Assembly: GCF_947179515.1 (NCBI RefSeq)
Contig: NC_067481.1
Location: 9,225,183 to 9,289,182 of the forward strand
DNA from: Apodemus sylvaticus
Lineage: Eukaryota; Chordata; Mammalia; Rodentia; Muridae
DNA length: 64,000 nt
Direction of reading: 5' to 3'
In this document: piece by piece, positions 18,896 through 30,022 of the stretch
Layout: each line of letters starts with the position of its first letter
How positions within the stretch are numbered: the stretch's first letter is position 1
The notes under the pieces: model-generated
Database searches by the model: none
What the model was told of the DNA's origin: nothing
What the model saw: only the letters and a program-made list of their open reading frames with translations
Program-made: the position numbers and the translations under genes

Positions 18896-19925
18896 AGGGG
18901 TTTAGAGGGGACTCCAAGAGCACATTACACAAAGGGGAAGATCAAGGGCACATCTGGGTCCCTGACCTGCTGTCAGGATGTGGGTGAGTCTGTGTTAGGG
19001 TGTCCTTTCTGCCAGATTCACTCCCAGTGTCCCTCTCTCCCTGGATGAGGCTGTAGTGGGTCGTGTCATGAGATTCGTATCAGACCTGAGGGTCCCTGTA
19101 GAAGCCACACAGAAGACCAACTCTCCCAGCTGCTCCAGTCCCTTTGATACAAAGGTGTAATCATGCCATCAGTGAGCAGACATTTCAGAGTCCCCCATGG
19201 GTGTGGTCCTCCCTAGTTCAGAGATAACCTTGGCCAAAGCGCGCTTCGCTTTACTCTAAATGGAGCTGTGGCTTTTCTAGAAAATTGGCCCATGAAAACA
19301 CTCAGCACCTTTGCTCACTTTAGGCTCCCCAAGCAGCCACCAGCCCTGCTTCCATCTCCTTCCCTGCCCCCACGCCTAGGAGGCTTGCTAATTCGTTCCC
19401 AAGCCACAGCAGATAACACGTTTAATCAATTGATAACGTTCAGGGTTCACGCTCTGTAGCATCCCAGCTGATTCCTATTCATGTATGCTAATCTTAATGC
19501 ACATTAATTATGCATTTAATAAGACCTTGTTTCTTCTGTTTGCCTGCATTCCCTGGATGGCTTTTATGGTGTGGGCTTGAGAACAATGAGAATGTTACTT
19601 GTGTTCTACAAATAACAATTAACCGAGGGCGGATCCTCAAATCGAAATTCCATTCTTTCTTCCCGTCTCTGATGAAAAACAATTGCACAAAAGCGACAAA
19701 TGGACCTGATGCTTCCAGATCTGTCCCCTTCTCTGTTGTGTGTTCCCTCTTCGGGGCTGTGACCACCCATGGAGTCCTCCTGTTAGCATGTCTTAACCAC
19801 GGAAGCTTGAATGGCTTCCATTGCTTTCTGCTCCTCCCTTCTCCTGTAGACATGGCCACTGGGTCTGAGATGTGACGTGACCTCAGCATTGATTGCAGCT
19901 TGGGAGAGAAGACAAATCTCCCTGG
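18896..19925. other. Repeat-free intron stretch, candidate regulatory region at 19380-19700
   Basis: No mobile element was recognised over about 1 kb, unusual for this window. ATGCTAAT at 19485-19492, ATTAATTATGCAT at 19503-19515 and SOX-like AACAATG and AACAATT words occur in the central part. No protein-coding signal was seen. Confidence 0.5.
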
Positions 19926-20300
19926 TCTTAGTCAGGGTTTCTATTCCTGCACAAACATCATGACCAAGAAGCAAGTTGGGGAGGAAAGGGTTTATTCAGC
20001 TTATACTTCCACATTGCTGTTCATCACCAAAGGAGGTCAGGACAGGAACTCAGGCAGGTCAGGAAGCAGGAGCTGATGCAGAGGCCATGGAGAGATGTTA
20101 CTGGCTTGTTTCCCCTGGTTTGCTTTCCTATAGAACTCAAGACTATCAGCCCAGGGATGGCACCACCCACAATGGGCCCTCCCCTCTTGATCACTAATTA
20201 AGAAGATACTTACAGCTGGATCTCATGGAGGCATTTCCTCACCTAAAGCTCTGTGATAACTGCAGCCTGTGTCAGGCTAACCAAAACCAGCCAGTACATC
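19926..20300 (-). mobile_element. MaLR-type (MT-like) solitary LTR, antisense
   Basis: It runs from CTTAGTCAGGGTTTCTATTCCTGCACAAACATCATGACCAAGAAGCAAGTTGGGGAGG through GGAGCTGATGCAGAGGCCATGGAGAG and GATGGCACCACCCACAATGGGCC to ACCAAAACCAGCCAGTACA. It is the same subfamily and strand as 61041-61437. Confidence 0.88.
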
Positions 20301-20654
20301 CCTCCATAGACAGACCCAGGGTGTCAAGAATCTTTAGATGAGTCTTGAGTGGAGCCTCCCAAATCCCACGGGGAGGGTTGTGATGAACCCAAGCTCCCAG
20401 ACACACCTGGATCGCCATGCCATTTTGAAGGAGCTGCTTCTCGGTGGTTCTCTTGAGCAGATAGATAACCCTCCGGCCTGTGTGTTTTAGATGTGACTAT
20501 GAGTGCTATATCTCATTTAGCCTTCACCTGGTCTGTTGGTGCTGGGAGCTGGGAGCCTTTGGGGCTACCAGTCTCATTCCTTTTGTCCCAGGTCCTGTGC
20601 TAAAGCTGATTGTGTCTGGTTGTCTGCAAATGATTAGAGCCCTGCCACCTGGCT

Positions 20655-21005
20655 CCTGTCCTAGTTCCTTTCTCACTTCTGTGATGAAATATCAAGACAA
20701 AAGCAACTCGTGGGAGGAAGATTTACATTGGCTCACAGTTCGCAGGTGCAGTCCTTCACAGTAGATGCCAGGGGGACGTTGAGATAGGCCATCACATCTG
20801 TGTTCAGGGAGCAGAGAACACTGAGTCAGTTCTCTACCGACTTTCCTCTTCCTGCTGTCTGAGATTCCTGCCTGTGGAATAAGGACACCCAGGTTTAGAG
20901 TGGGTCTTGTATCATCAGTTAACCCAATCCAGAAACTCACTCACAGAGATCTATCTTCTGGATAATTCTAGAACCTGTCAAGCTGACAATATTAACCGTC
21001 ATTCT
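20655..21005 (-). mobile_element. Old MaLR-type LTR, antisense
   Basis: CCTAGTTCCTTTCTCACTTCTGTGATGAAATATCAAGACAAAAGCAACTC, TTACATTGGCTCACAGTTCGCAGG, GTTAACCCAATCCAGAAACTCACTCACAGAG and CCTGTCAAGCTGACAATATTAACCGTCA give the LTR order. Confidence 0.75.
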
Positions 21006-21214
21006 CACCCTCTCCTCTGTTACTATTACTAACTATCCATGTTCACAGCTCCACAATGCCTCTGGATGGTGGGATCTTTGCAGCCTGTGGCAATGGCACA
21101 GGCTGTCCCCAGCCTCTTGGCCTCTTCTTCACTTCAGCAACACACAGTACATGTTGTAAGTGAATCAGAGAGATGACTCTAAGTTACTCTGCTCGGGAAT
21201 TCGGGAACAAGGTA

Positions 21215-21560
21215 ATACATTTTAGTTACCTGTTGAAAATACTTGATGAAACTGACTTAAAGAAGGAAGGGTTGGTTTTTGCTCAGTTTGAGGTTACAGC
21301 CCATCATGATGGGGAAGGCACAGCTGCAGGGGTGTGGGACAGCCGCCGGTCACGTTGCATCCTCTGTCAGGAAGTACAAAGTGATGGACACTACTCTTCA
21401 GTACTCTTCAGTCAGTCCAGGGCTCCAGTGCAGGGAGTGGTGCTGCCTTCCTTCTCAGGCATACCTAAAAGACGAGACAGTCTAAGGAATCCCTCACTGG
21501 TACTGGTACGTGTGGAAGCCCTTCTCCCGCTCTAGATGATGTCATGCTAACAATCTCTAT
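21215..21560 (-). mobile_element. Old MaLR-type LTR, antisense, truncated
   Basis: ACTTAAAGAAGGAAGGGTTGGTTTTTGCTCAGTTTGAGGTTACAGCCCATCATGATGGGGAAGGCACAGC and GGTCACGTTGCATCCTCTGTCAGGAAG match the first half of an older MT-type LTR. The right edge is not clear. Confidence 0.65.
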
Positions 21561-23940
21561 TTGCTATCATAGGGAGGGGTCCTGAACAGATCCACACAGT
21601 TGAAGGATGACTGAAAACTGTAATTGGCTGTACTCCCTGAGATTTGGGGATTGTATTTGAATGATAACTAACAAACTAGACTGTCAGAATTCTTCAATAC
21701 CAATGATAGGACAGAAATTAGACTCAGACTTTGTGGTGAGTGTCTTATTGAGAAATAACCTTGTGTGCATGCCAGAATAACCCCAAGTGGAGACGGCCAA
21801 GGCTGTGAAGGAAGGGGCCTCATTCTGGGCTCCAGCCTGGCCCCTGCTTTGCAGGTTCTGTGAGGGCAGCTGTGGTCATGGATGTGAGCTGTGGATCGAG
21901 ATGGGTGGTAGCTTTCTGGGTTATGAGATGCAACACTTGAAACTAGTTCCTTCCACCATGGAGCTCAGTTCACCAGCTTGCTCCTTTGGTCTGCGTTAAG
22001 ACTCATAGCTGTCACCTTTCAAGAGTTTGTTCACTTACACCTCTTCTTTATACTCTTAGACGTTCTTCATGGTCCAGCGATGGGGCACCGCAGTAAAAAA
22101 AACAAACACTCAGAATCTTGTTTTCTGAAGCAAACAAGGTCTTCTTAAATGTCAACACCGCAATATAGGTGTCTTCTCTATTCTTTTAATCAAACCCTTT
22201 TCTCCAGGCTCAGCAATCTGCTAAGTCATGGTGACAGTGACATCTTGCCTTTCCCCGTGCCCTGCTCTCTAGGGTCAGCCTCCACGTCTCACTTCTCCTC
22301 CCTGCTTGAGGTCATGCTGGGTTTTTGCATTAGGAATGGGGCAGCATTAGATGATTAGCTGACGCGTTGAGTCACTGTGTCCTCCACAGGGAATAAGCCA
22401 AAGCATGTACATAAGGAACTTGAGGGGTGAGAGTGGGGTGCATGTGGTCTGGGGAAATACTTGGGGCCGCGCAACTTTCCTAGCCGACTTGGGCTCTGCA
22501 TTGTGAGGTTCTGGTCAGTCTTCTCCAGTCTGCTTTGTCCTGGGGGACTGGGGCAAGTGCTGGTTTTTACCTCCTGGTAATTCTGAAGCGTGCCCTGTTG
22601 CTTAGAGACAAGGAAGGTGCCTGAAGTGAAGATAAGGTTGTCAAGGAAACCAAGCCACAAATTCCCTTGTTTTTCTTCGGGTTGCTGGACTGAAGAGAAA
22701 AGGATCTTTACCCTGACAACTGGAAGATGCTTCCCTTCCTGCGTGCGTCTAGCGGATTGATGTGTTGTTGAAAACACAGCCGAGCTGGTCCCCGAGTTGA
22801 CAAACACAGCATCGAGTTCTGACTCACTGTTTCTGTTGGAGCTCGCTTTCCAGAGGAGACAGAGTTAGGTGGCCGTTTCCATCGGGACTTTACTCAACCA
22901 CACCATTGTACAAATGAGCCTGCAAATTCTGACGTTGTATGTAATCCCTTGTCTCCTTTTCCACTGTTGAGATTTTGCTGTTGGAGCTTCCCTGTTGGGT
23001 CCTCCTCTTTTCTGTTTTCCACCTCAGAGAAAGTGTTCTCCTGCAGCTTTAAGGAGACCCTTTGTGAAGCTTCAACAACAACAGAAAACAAGCAAACAAG
23101 CAAACCAAACCCTCTCATCTGCCCTAGCCTACTACCCCAGGGTACCAAAGATAAGTGGGGGTAACATCCAGGATGTCTGTCTGTGTTTGTCTATTTCTTG
23201 CCTCCATGGCTTTATATTCTTTACTCTTAGTACCCGAGGGTCCCTCAGCCATTAGCATCGAGGGTTTTCTGAGCCCCTCTGTCCCTGCATCTCACCACTC
23301 TCTTGCCCCACACAGCCCCCATCCATGAGGGACCACACAGAGCCCAGTCAAATCCTGTCCCCGCGCCATGTCCAGGGCTGACTTGGAGAAGTATCAGGAT
23401 GGCTCAGCTAAGTTGGGGGAACTTGAAACATGGCCATGGGAAACCTGCAGCTGCTGACTGATGTGGGGATGAGGGTGTGGAGCAGGGAGGAGAGAACTGG
23501 TGCAGATGTGAGGTAGTGTGGGTACCACCTGAGGTGGTAGGACATTGAGGCACATCAGACGCGCCCAATGCAAAGGTTTCTAATTAAAAGGGAGAAAGCA
23601 AAAGGGACTGCTCCTCAGAGCCCCAAGACACAGATTCCAAATATCCTGCTAAGTGTCTCTGCCAAATTGTTCTTCAGACATGCCTATTTGGTCCCCACTG
23701 TCTGTGTCCCACTGCAGGTGATGTCCTGATCTTCGCTCAGGTGTTCTTGGCTAGAAACCTTACTACTGTCACAGTGCCTCCCCAACCCCCACTAGTCCCC
23801 ATTGCCATTAAATACCAAGCATACTGGTCCCACTTCACCACACTCTCTGGACTCTTCTGGTCCTCTTTCTTGTCCCAGGAGTCCTCCCCAAGCACCCTGA
23901 ACTCTGTCCCCAGACCAAATTATTTTACAATTTTTTGATA
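21561..23940. other. Repeat-poor 2.4-kb intron stretch
   Basis: No mobile element, exon with both splice signals, or RNA gene was recognised. Open frames present are short and without family resemblance. Short CAACAACAAC and AAACAAGCAAAC runs occur at 23073-23106. Confidence 0.5.
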
Positions 23941-23943
23941 TTT

Positions 23944-24158
23944 TGTTTTAATTGTATGTGTAGAGGTGTTTTTGCCCTCTTCTATGTATGTTCATGGTGT
24001 GCATGCAGTACCCATAAGGGCCAGAAGAGGGCATGGGATCATCTGAACCTGGAGATGGAGATGGTTGTGAGCCACCATGTGGGTACTGGTCACAGAACCC
24101 AGGTCTACTGGGTGACAGCCAATGATCTTAACCACTGGGCAATCCCTCCAGTCCCCAA
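23944..24158 (-). mobile_element. B2-class SINE, antisense
   Basis: GGGCCAGAAGAGGGCATGGGATCATCTGAACCTGGAG, GGTTGTGAGCCACCATGTGGGTACTGG and AATGATCTTAACCACTGGGCAATCCCTCCAGTCCC are the antisense B2 order, ending at the tRNA-like head. Confidence 0.9.
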
Positions 24159-24164
24159 CCTTAC

Positions 24165-24340
24165 TTCCTTTTTTGTTTTTGTTTTGGTTTTTTTTCCAGA
24201 CAGGCTTTCTCTGTGTAACCCTGGCTGTCCTGGAACTCACTCTGTAGACCAGGCTGGCCTCGAACTCAGAAATCTACCTGCCTCTGCCTCCCAAGTGCTG
24301 AGATTAAAGGCATGCACCACCACTCCCCGACCCAATCTCA
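24165..24340 (-). mobile_element. B1 SINE, antisense, directly beside the B2
   Basis: A T-rich tail (TTTTTTGTTTTTGTTTTGG) is followed by GGCTTTCTCTGTGTAACCCTGGCTGTCCTGGAACTCACTCTGTAGACCAGGCTGGCC. It ends at CATGCACCACCACTCCCCGA. Diverged flanking copies CAACCTTACTTC and CAATCTCACTTC could be its target duplication. Confidence 0.93.
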
Positions 24341-25787
24341 CTTCTTAAAAGAGAAATCTTTTTTTTTTCCCCTGCTGACCACCACCTCTTGTAGGAAAGT
24401 AGAAAAAGTATTTCCAGTGCTGACACCTTACCTCTTAGCTCCCATGTCCTTGTGTTCCTTGGCCTCTGTGTTCTGCTTGCCTGGAGACATACCATTTGAG
24501 GTTTCCCCAGTGGCATAGGAAGGTCCTGATGATCTCTGCACATCACTAACCCCTGGCATTGGCTGTATTTTCCTAGTGTATACAATATGCATTCAGGTGT
24601 TTTTTACTTGATCTCTGCGATAGTAATAGAGAGCAGTTCCTATGTTAGGGACCACAGAACCTCATGCATATCTGACTGAACACATGGAACTTCTCCTGCA
24701 GTTCCTGGGTACGTATTACAATGGCATATAACGTGCAGTCACAGATCCACCAACTCTTGATTTAATCCCTCTTCCACAGAAGTCACCTTGCCCCAGGGGA
24801 GGAGAGTGAACCTCTGGCTTGTTTAGAAGAAGCAGGATCTGAATCCTTCCCTGGAGGGAGTGCAGACTGTACAGACAGGGAGAACTTATATTTCTCTGTG
24901 CTTTTAATTTACATGGAGAGCACCCAGAGCATCAAATAATCCTTTCTGCACCTAAAGGTTTGGCACTCTCTCCTCCTCCCTCCTTCCTTACCCAGAATTT
25001 CATGCATGCACTCCTAAGTTCAGAGATCGTACAGCAGGTCATGTTCTTCAGTCTTCCATTCACCTTCAAGAGGGGTGGGGGAGGGAAAAACACCCTTGCT
25101 TTTTCATGAGTGTTATGAAATCCTCTGTAACAACTTCAGAAAGTCAGACTCTGGTCAATGTGGATGAATTGGCACTTGTGTGACATTAGCCATCCCAGAG
25201 GCTGCTGGGCTCTCTGATTGCCTCTGAGCTGCAGCCTCAGTGTTCCCCACTGGCATGTCTTAGGTGGGGAATCTGCTGTCTAAGAATGATTTTAAGTATG
25301 CACATAGGGATGAAATGGAGTTCCGGAAGCCACCCCGTGATTTGGAGACGGTGGGAAGGATGTCTGGTGGAATGGACTTACAGGACCATGCACAGCTCAG
25401 GGACCCCTCTCCTGCTGTGTTCTTCACTTTAAAGACAGTGGGGTTTGTGTTTGGCAGCTGTGGATGAAGGATGGTGGAGAGACTGGTGCTCGATGTTTGT
25501 CACATGGAAAGTGGAGAGGAAGGACAACCATTTGCTTCAGAGCTCACTCTTTGCTATTTACCTCCAGGTTCTCTGGTCTGAAGAGGGAGCAGGAAGTGAG
25601 GGGACCCATGCCCCAAAGCTGAGCAACTTAGAAACAGTATTGAACCCTGATTGTAGTAAAGTGCTTTTCTTCCATGGAAAGGATTGATTTTTCCAAGCTC
25701 TTGGAGGCTGTGCATCTGAAGTGAAGGATTAGACAGATATTCCCTTCAGGTGGTAGGTACTGAGTGAACCATTCCTTTCAGATCTGC
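24341..25787. other. Repeat-poor 1.4-kb intron stretch
   Basis: No mobile element or exon recognised. Confidence 0.5.
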
Positions 25788-26350
25788 AATAGTTACTTTT
25801 CATGTTGTGACAAAGTACCTGAAGAAAGGGCTTAAGGAAGGAAATTTATTCTGGCTTGCAGTTCAGAGGGACCCAGTCCTGGCTTGCAGTTCAGAGGGAC
25901 TCAGTCCTGGCTTGCAGTTCAGAGGGATCCAGTCCTGGCTTGCAGTTCAGAAGGACCCAGTCCTGCCTTACAATTCAAAGGGACCCAGTCCTGCCTTGCA
26001 TTTCAAAGAAACCCAGTCCTGCCTTGCAGTTCAAAGGGACCCAGTCCTGGCTTGCAGTTTAAAGGAACCCAGTCCTGGCTTACAGTTCAAAGGAAAGGGA
26101 CCAAATCTTGGTTTACAGTTCAGAGGTGCCCAGTCTATTATTGGTAGGAAGATGTGGTGGCCAGAGTTGGAGGCAACTGGTCACATTGCATCTGAAGTCA
26201 AGAAACAGAGTAAATAAGAAGTAGGGATGAGCTATAAAACCTTAGGGTCCAGCCACAAGACTCCACCCCATCCATGAATCTTCACCCCTAACAGGTTCTA
26301 CAATCTTCCCAAGCACAATCATCTGGGGACCAAATGTCCCTAATTGAGCC
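25788..26350 (-). mobile_element. MaLR-type LTR, antisense, swollen by an internal tandem array
   Basis: TTACTTTTCATGTTGTGACAAAGTACCTGAAGAAAGG then CTTAAGGAAGGAAATTTATTCTGGCTTGCAGTTCAGAGG opens the LTR. After the array, GGCAACTGGTCACATTGCATCTGAAGTCAAGAAACAGAG and later words continue it. The array arises from the segment equivalent to TTGGCTCACAGTTTGAGGG of the LTR. Confidence 0.72.
25853..26137. repeat. 28-bp minisatellite, about 10 units, inside a MaLR LTR
   Basis: The unit reads GGCTTGCAGTTCAGAGGGAC then CCAGTCCT. Eight 28-bp units run from 25853 to 26076. A 33-bp variant with an AAGGGA insertion and a final decayed unit follow. The central units share GCCTT and AAAGGGAC variants. Because 28 is not a multiple of three, all three + frames stay open across it. 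These are not genes. Confidence 0.96.
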
Positions 26351-26489
26351 AATGGTAGAAACATCCATTTAAAACACAGCAAGGTCTATCTCCATGGCTT
26401 GTAGGTAGGTATATTTATTTGCCCCATAACTCTTCACATTGTTTTTCTTCTGTATCTCTCTGGGATGTTTTTCATTGCCCTATATTTAA

Positions 26490-26690
26490 GGTTTATCTTT
26501 AATATTTGATTATGGGTATATGTCTGTGTGTAGATATTTGTGTGTGGGTGCAGTTGCCTATCAAAGCCAGAAGAGGGCATCAGATCACTCTGGAGCTGGA
26601 ATCACAGGTGGTTGTGCTGCGACCTGATCTTGGGTCCTCTGCAAGAGCAGTTTACAGTCTTAACCACTGTCACATCTCTGACAGCCCCAA
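26490..26690 (-). mobile_element. B2-class SINE, antisense
   Basis: AAAGCCAGAAGAGGGCATCAGATCACTCTGGAGCTGGAATCACAGGTGGTTGTG and TCTTGGGTCCTCTGCAAGAGCAGTTTACAGTCTTAACCACTG are the antisense B2 order. Diverged, with a GT-rich tail. Confidence 0.85.
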
Positions 26691-26814
26691 TGTTTCCCTT
26701 TTTGTGAGGACATTAATCATGAACTCACATTGCTTTATAGTGACCTCACCATAGCCTACCTAATGTTATCTGCAGCCATTATTCCTAAATGAGACCACAT
26801 TTTAAGGTTTGGGG

Positions 26815-27430
26815 TTTTAAGATACTAGGGTTTTGTTGCTGTGACTAAACACCATGACCAAAATGCAAACTGGGGAGGAAAAGGGGGTTCTCTTGATTTA
26901 TACTTCCATATCATTGTTCATCAATGAAGGAAGTCAGGACAGGAACTCAAACAGGGCAGGAACCTGGAGGCAGGAGCTAATGTGGAGGCCATGGAGGAGT
27001 GCTGCTTACTGGCTTGCTCATCATGGCTTGCTCAGCCTGCTTTCTTGCAGAACCAGGACCACCAGCCCAGGGGTGATACCACCCACAATGGGCTGGGCTC
27101 TCCCCCGTCAATCACTAATTAAGAGAATGCCCTACAGGTTTGTCCACAGCCTGAGCTTACTGAGCCATTTTCTTTTTCTTTTTCTTTTTTCTTTTTTGGA
27201 TTTGTTTTTTTTTTTTTTTCAAGCAGGGTTTCTCTGTGTAGCCCTGGCTGTCCTGGAACTCACTCTGTAGACCAGGATGGCCTCAAATTCAGAAATCTGC
27301 CTGCCTCTGCCTCCCAAGTGCTGGGATTACAGGCGTGTGCCACTACCACCCGGCTTACTGAGCCATTTTCTTAATTGAGGCTTCCTCTTCTCAGATGACT
27401 TTAGCTGTGTGATGTTGCAATAAGACCATA
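26815..27430 (-). mobile_element. MaLR-type LTR, antisense, interrupted by a B1
   Basis: It runs from CTAGGGTTTTGTTGCTGTGACTAAACACCATGACCAAAATGC through AGGAGCTAATGTGGAGGCCATGGAGGAG and ATACCACCCACAATGGGCTGGGCTCTCC to CTGAGCCATTTTC. After the B1 it resumes with TTAATTGAGGCTTCCTCTTCTCAGATGACTTTAGC. Confidence 0.88.
27157..27372 (-). mobile_element. B1 SINE (body 27175-27354) with perfect target duplications, nested in the MaLR LTR
   Basis: TTACTGAGCCATTTTCTT occurs at 27157-27174 and 27355-27372. Between them lie a T-rich tail and an antisense B1 (GGTTTCTCTGTGTAGCCCTGGCTGTCCTGGAACTC ... GTGCCACTACCACCCGGC). The exact repeat of LTR sequence on both sides proves insertion into a pre-existing LTR. 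Confidence 0.96.
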
Positions 27431-27924
27431 CAGCACCAGATATCAACATACGAATTTGACAAAGGTGTAACTAAACCCTGAACTCTCTTTCTGTGGTAGA
27501 CTAGATAGAGGATATCAACTAACTTTAAGAAATGCCTAAAATTGAATTTAAGACAAAAATATTCTAATTGTTACTTGGTCGAATATATCAGTGGTGTGAC
27601 AGTGAGTCTGTAGTGGACAAAAGGTGAGAGTGGGAGAGAGCAGCAGGTGCTTTGTGGTGTAATAGAATCCAGGCCCACAGACTTCAAGAAGCTCACGTTC
27701 TGGTGAGTTCCAACCAGGCCAAATGAGCCGCAGCTGGGGTCCTGAGGAAGGCCTGGAGTCAGAACCCCCCAAAGAGGTGATAAGAAGGCTGATGGGGCAG
27801 GGAGGACACCGGGATTTGTTCAGGAAGGTGCGCTCTGGTGCACGCAGGCACTTTTTAATCCGAGAAGAGTCACTGCCCCCTCCTGGCGTGAGGGAGCCCC
27901 GAGAGCATTGGGGTAGTGTTTGGT
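27431..27924. other. Unassigned intron stretch
   Basis: No element or exon recognised. Confidence 0.5.
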
Positions 27925-28340
27925 TACCTTTCTGTTACTGTGATAAAATATGCTGACCAAAAACAAGTTAGGGAAGAAAAGGTTTCTTTTATTTTATCGT
28001 TCCAGAAGGGTCACAGTTCAGGACATTAGGGAAACCATGGTAACAGAGAGATCGTATTTCATTCACGTGAAGAAAGGAGGGGAGGGAGGGGAGGGAGGGA
28101 AGGAGGGAGGGAGGGAGGAAGGGAGGAGGAGGAGGAGGAGGAGGAGGAGGAGGAGGAGGAGGAGGAGGAGGAGGAGGAGGGAAGGCCAGACTATAAAAAA
28201 AGCTCAAAGTCTACCAATAGTGATGTGCTTCCTCCAGCAAGTCTCTGCCTCTTTAAGGTTCCATAACTTCCCCCAACAGCAGAGACCAAATATCAAATAC
28301 AGGAGCCTATGAAGGACATTTTTCATTCAGACCATCACAA
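27925..28340 (-). mobile_element. Old MaLR-type LTR, antisense, with internal purine array
   Basis: TTACCTTTCTGTTACTGTGATAAAATATGCTGACC, GGGTCACAGTTCAGGACATTAGGG and GTGATGTGCTTCCTCCAGCAAGTCTCTGCC...ACAGCAGAGACCAAATATCAAATAC frame a purine-rich array. The right end is CATTCAGACCATCACA. Confidence 0.65.
28070..28183. repeat. (GGGA)n-(GGA)n purine array
   Basis: GGAGG and GGGAGGGA words change to about 20 uninterrupted GGA units at 28123-28180. Pure purine on the + strand. Confidence 0.95.
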
Positions 28341-28576
28341 TGAGTTCTTGCCCACACCCAGAGGTTATGGATTCTTCTAGAAGTCAGGATTCCACCCCCT
28401 TGTGCTTTCAGACAATAACCCAAGCCTTCTAGGCTGGACCCTCAGCCTCTGGGGCAAAGGCTGACAGGATACCGCCTTCTGGGATGGAAACAGCAAGTCA
28501 TGAGAGGCACAAAGTACCTGAAGGCACAAACCGTTTCAGGCTTTGGAAGAATCTCAGTGGGAAATAGTCTGGTGTG
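28341..28576. other. Unassigned intron stretch
   Basis: No element recognised. Confidence 0.45.
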
Positions 28577-28965
28577 CTGGTTAGTTCTTGTTAGTCTGAC
28601 ATAAACACCCAGGAAGAAGAAACAGTTGAGGAACAATTCAGTTGAGGAACTGTCTCTGTCAGAATGTCCTGTGGGCATTTTCTTGACAAATGATTGATGT
28701 GGGAGGGACCAGCTCACTGTAGGCCATGATCTGGGTTTTTATAAGAAAGCAGGCTGAGCAAGCTGTGGGAAGGAAGCAAGCCAGTAAGCAGCACCCCTCC
28801 ACGTTCCTGACTCTGCTTCTGCTTGGGTCCCTGTCCTGACTTCCCTCAATGACAGGCTGTCACTGGGACGTGTAAGCCAAGTAAACCTTTTCAGTCCCCA
28901 AGTTGCTTTTGGCCATGGGGTTTATCACAGCAACAAAACAAACAAACAAACAAAACTCTAAGATG
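28577..28965 (+). mobile_element. MaLR-type (MT-like) solitary LTR
   Basis: TGTGCTGGTTAGTTCTTGTTAGTCTGACATAAACAC, TTGACAAATGATTGATGTGGGAGGGACCAGCTCACTG, TATAAGAAAGCAGGCTGAGCAAGC (a TATA-like region), GTGTAAGCCAAGTAAACC and GGTTTATCACAGCAAC give the sense order of the LTR. CAAA repeats at 28935-28954 follow. Confidence 0.85.
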
Positions 28966-29104
28966 CTGCACTTGTCTCTGTTCAACCAGTCCTGATCTGA
29001 AGGCCAGAGTCACAAAGGGAAGAGGTAAACCTTGTTGTACAGCTGGCCCACAACTCAATAAATCCACTCTAAGTCAAGAATATCTCAAGTTGAATTTCGC
29101 TATT
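28966..29104. other. Unassigned intron stretch
   Basis: No element recognised. Confidence 0.45.
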
Positions 29105-29435
29105 TACTTATTTCAATTTTATTCGTGAGCATGCGTGTATCTGTATGTGTGCACGAACTTACATTTGCACGTGGAAGCCAGAGATCAAACATAGGTGTCC
29201 TTCCTTTAAACCTGCCCAACTTGTTTTTTTGAGAGAGTCTCTTGTTGGTCTAGAACTTGCCACTTAGGCTAGGCTGAGCCTTTGGGATCCTCCTGCCTCT
29301 GCTTCTCCATCACCGGATTACACATGCATGCTGCCATACCTGGCTACTTACATGGGTTCTGGGGAGCACTTCAGTTCTTCATGCTTGTGTGGCGACCTCT
29401 TTGCCAACTGGATCATCTCCTCAGCCCCCAAAATG
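29105..29435 (-). mobile_element. B3-class SINE, antisense
   Basis: GTGGAAGCCAGAGATCAAACATAGGTGTCCTTCC, TTTTTTTGAGAGAGTCTCTTGTTGG, TAGGCTAGGCTGAGCC, CCTCCTGCCTCTGC and ACCTCTTTGCCAACTGGATCATCTCCTCAGCCCC give the antisense B3 order. Confidence 0.8.
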
Positions 29436-29605
29436 TACTTAATACACAGAGCAATTAGTTCATTGTTGAATGAAGTGACATTAAATGTGACCAGAACATT
29501 TACAACAGTGTATGATTAGACAAAAATAACGTCACAGAAATTTCTGACTTTTTAATAAAGATGACAGAGTTCATGTAATTTATTCAATATGTAGTGCATG
29601 CATAC
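29436..29605. other. Unassigned AT-rich stretch
   Basis: No element recognised. Confidence 0.4.
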
Positions 29606-29606
29606 A

Positions 29607-29638
<32 letters not shown>
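29606..29638. repeat. (CA)n microsatellite
   Basis: About 15 uninterrupted CA units. Confidence 0.95.
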
Positions 29639-29643
<5 letters not shown>

Positions 29644-29970
29644 TCTCTTCTACTTCACCCTTGTGATCACCTAACTCACTTCTGCTTCCTGGGTGCGGGG
29701 AAGAGAGAAGAGAAAGAGTGGAGAGTGCGTGGTAGTCTGTGGCTCACAGGTCACATGCTTCTAGCTCAGAGAAACATTCTCGAAAGATCATCGCGGAAGT
29801 ATGCTGGATGCATATGGCCTTTGCTCCATGGCAAAGTTTCAAGTAAAAGAAGAAACTACAAATTAAATCGCTTTATGAAGGAAGTATTTTTGGCTTGGGA
29901 CCGTCTAAAACCGTTCAGGTTGGTCTTGGCTGTAGGGGCCATGCACACAGCCACCATCTATTGATAAAGT
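29639..29970. other. Unassigned intron stretch
   Basis: No mobile element recognised. The 79-codon open frame here has no family resemblance. Confidence 0.45.
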
Positions 29971-29972
29971 GT

Positions 29973-30017
<45 letters not shown>
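29971..30017. repeat. (GA)n microsatellite
   Basis: About 22 GA units ending in GCGAGCC. Confidence 0.95.

Positions 30018-30022
<5 letters not shown>

Noticed and set aside
25807..26217. Open frames in all three + frames over a 28-bp repeat
   Set aside because: A 28-bp unit without stops gives the same peptide in each frame in turn. It is an LTR-derived minisatellite, not a gene.
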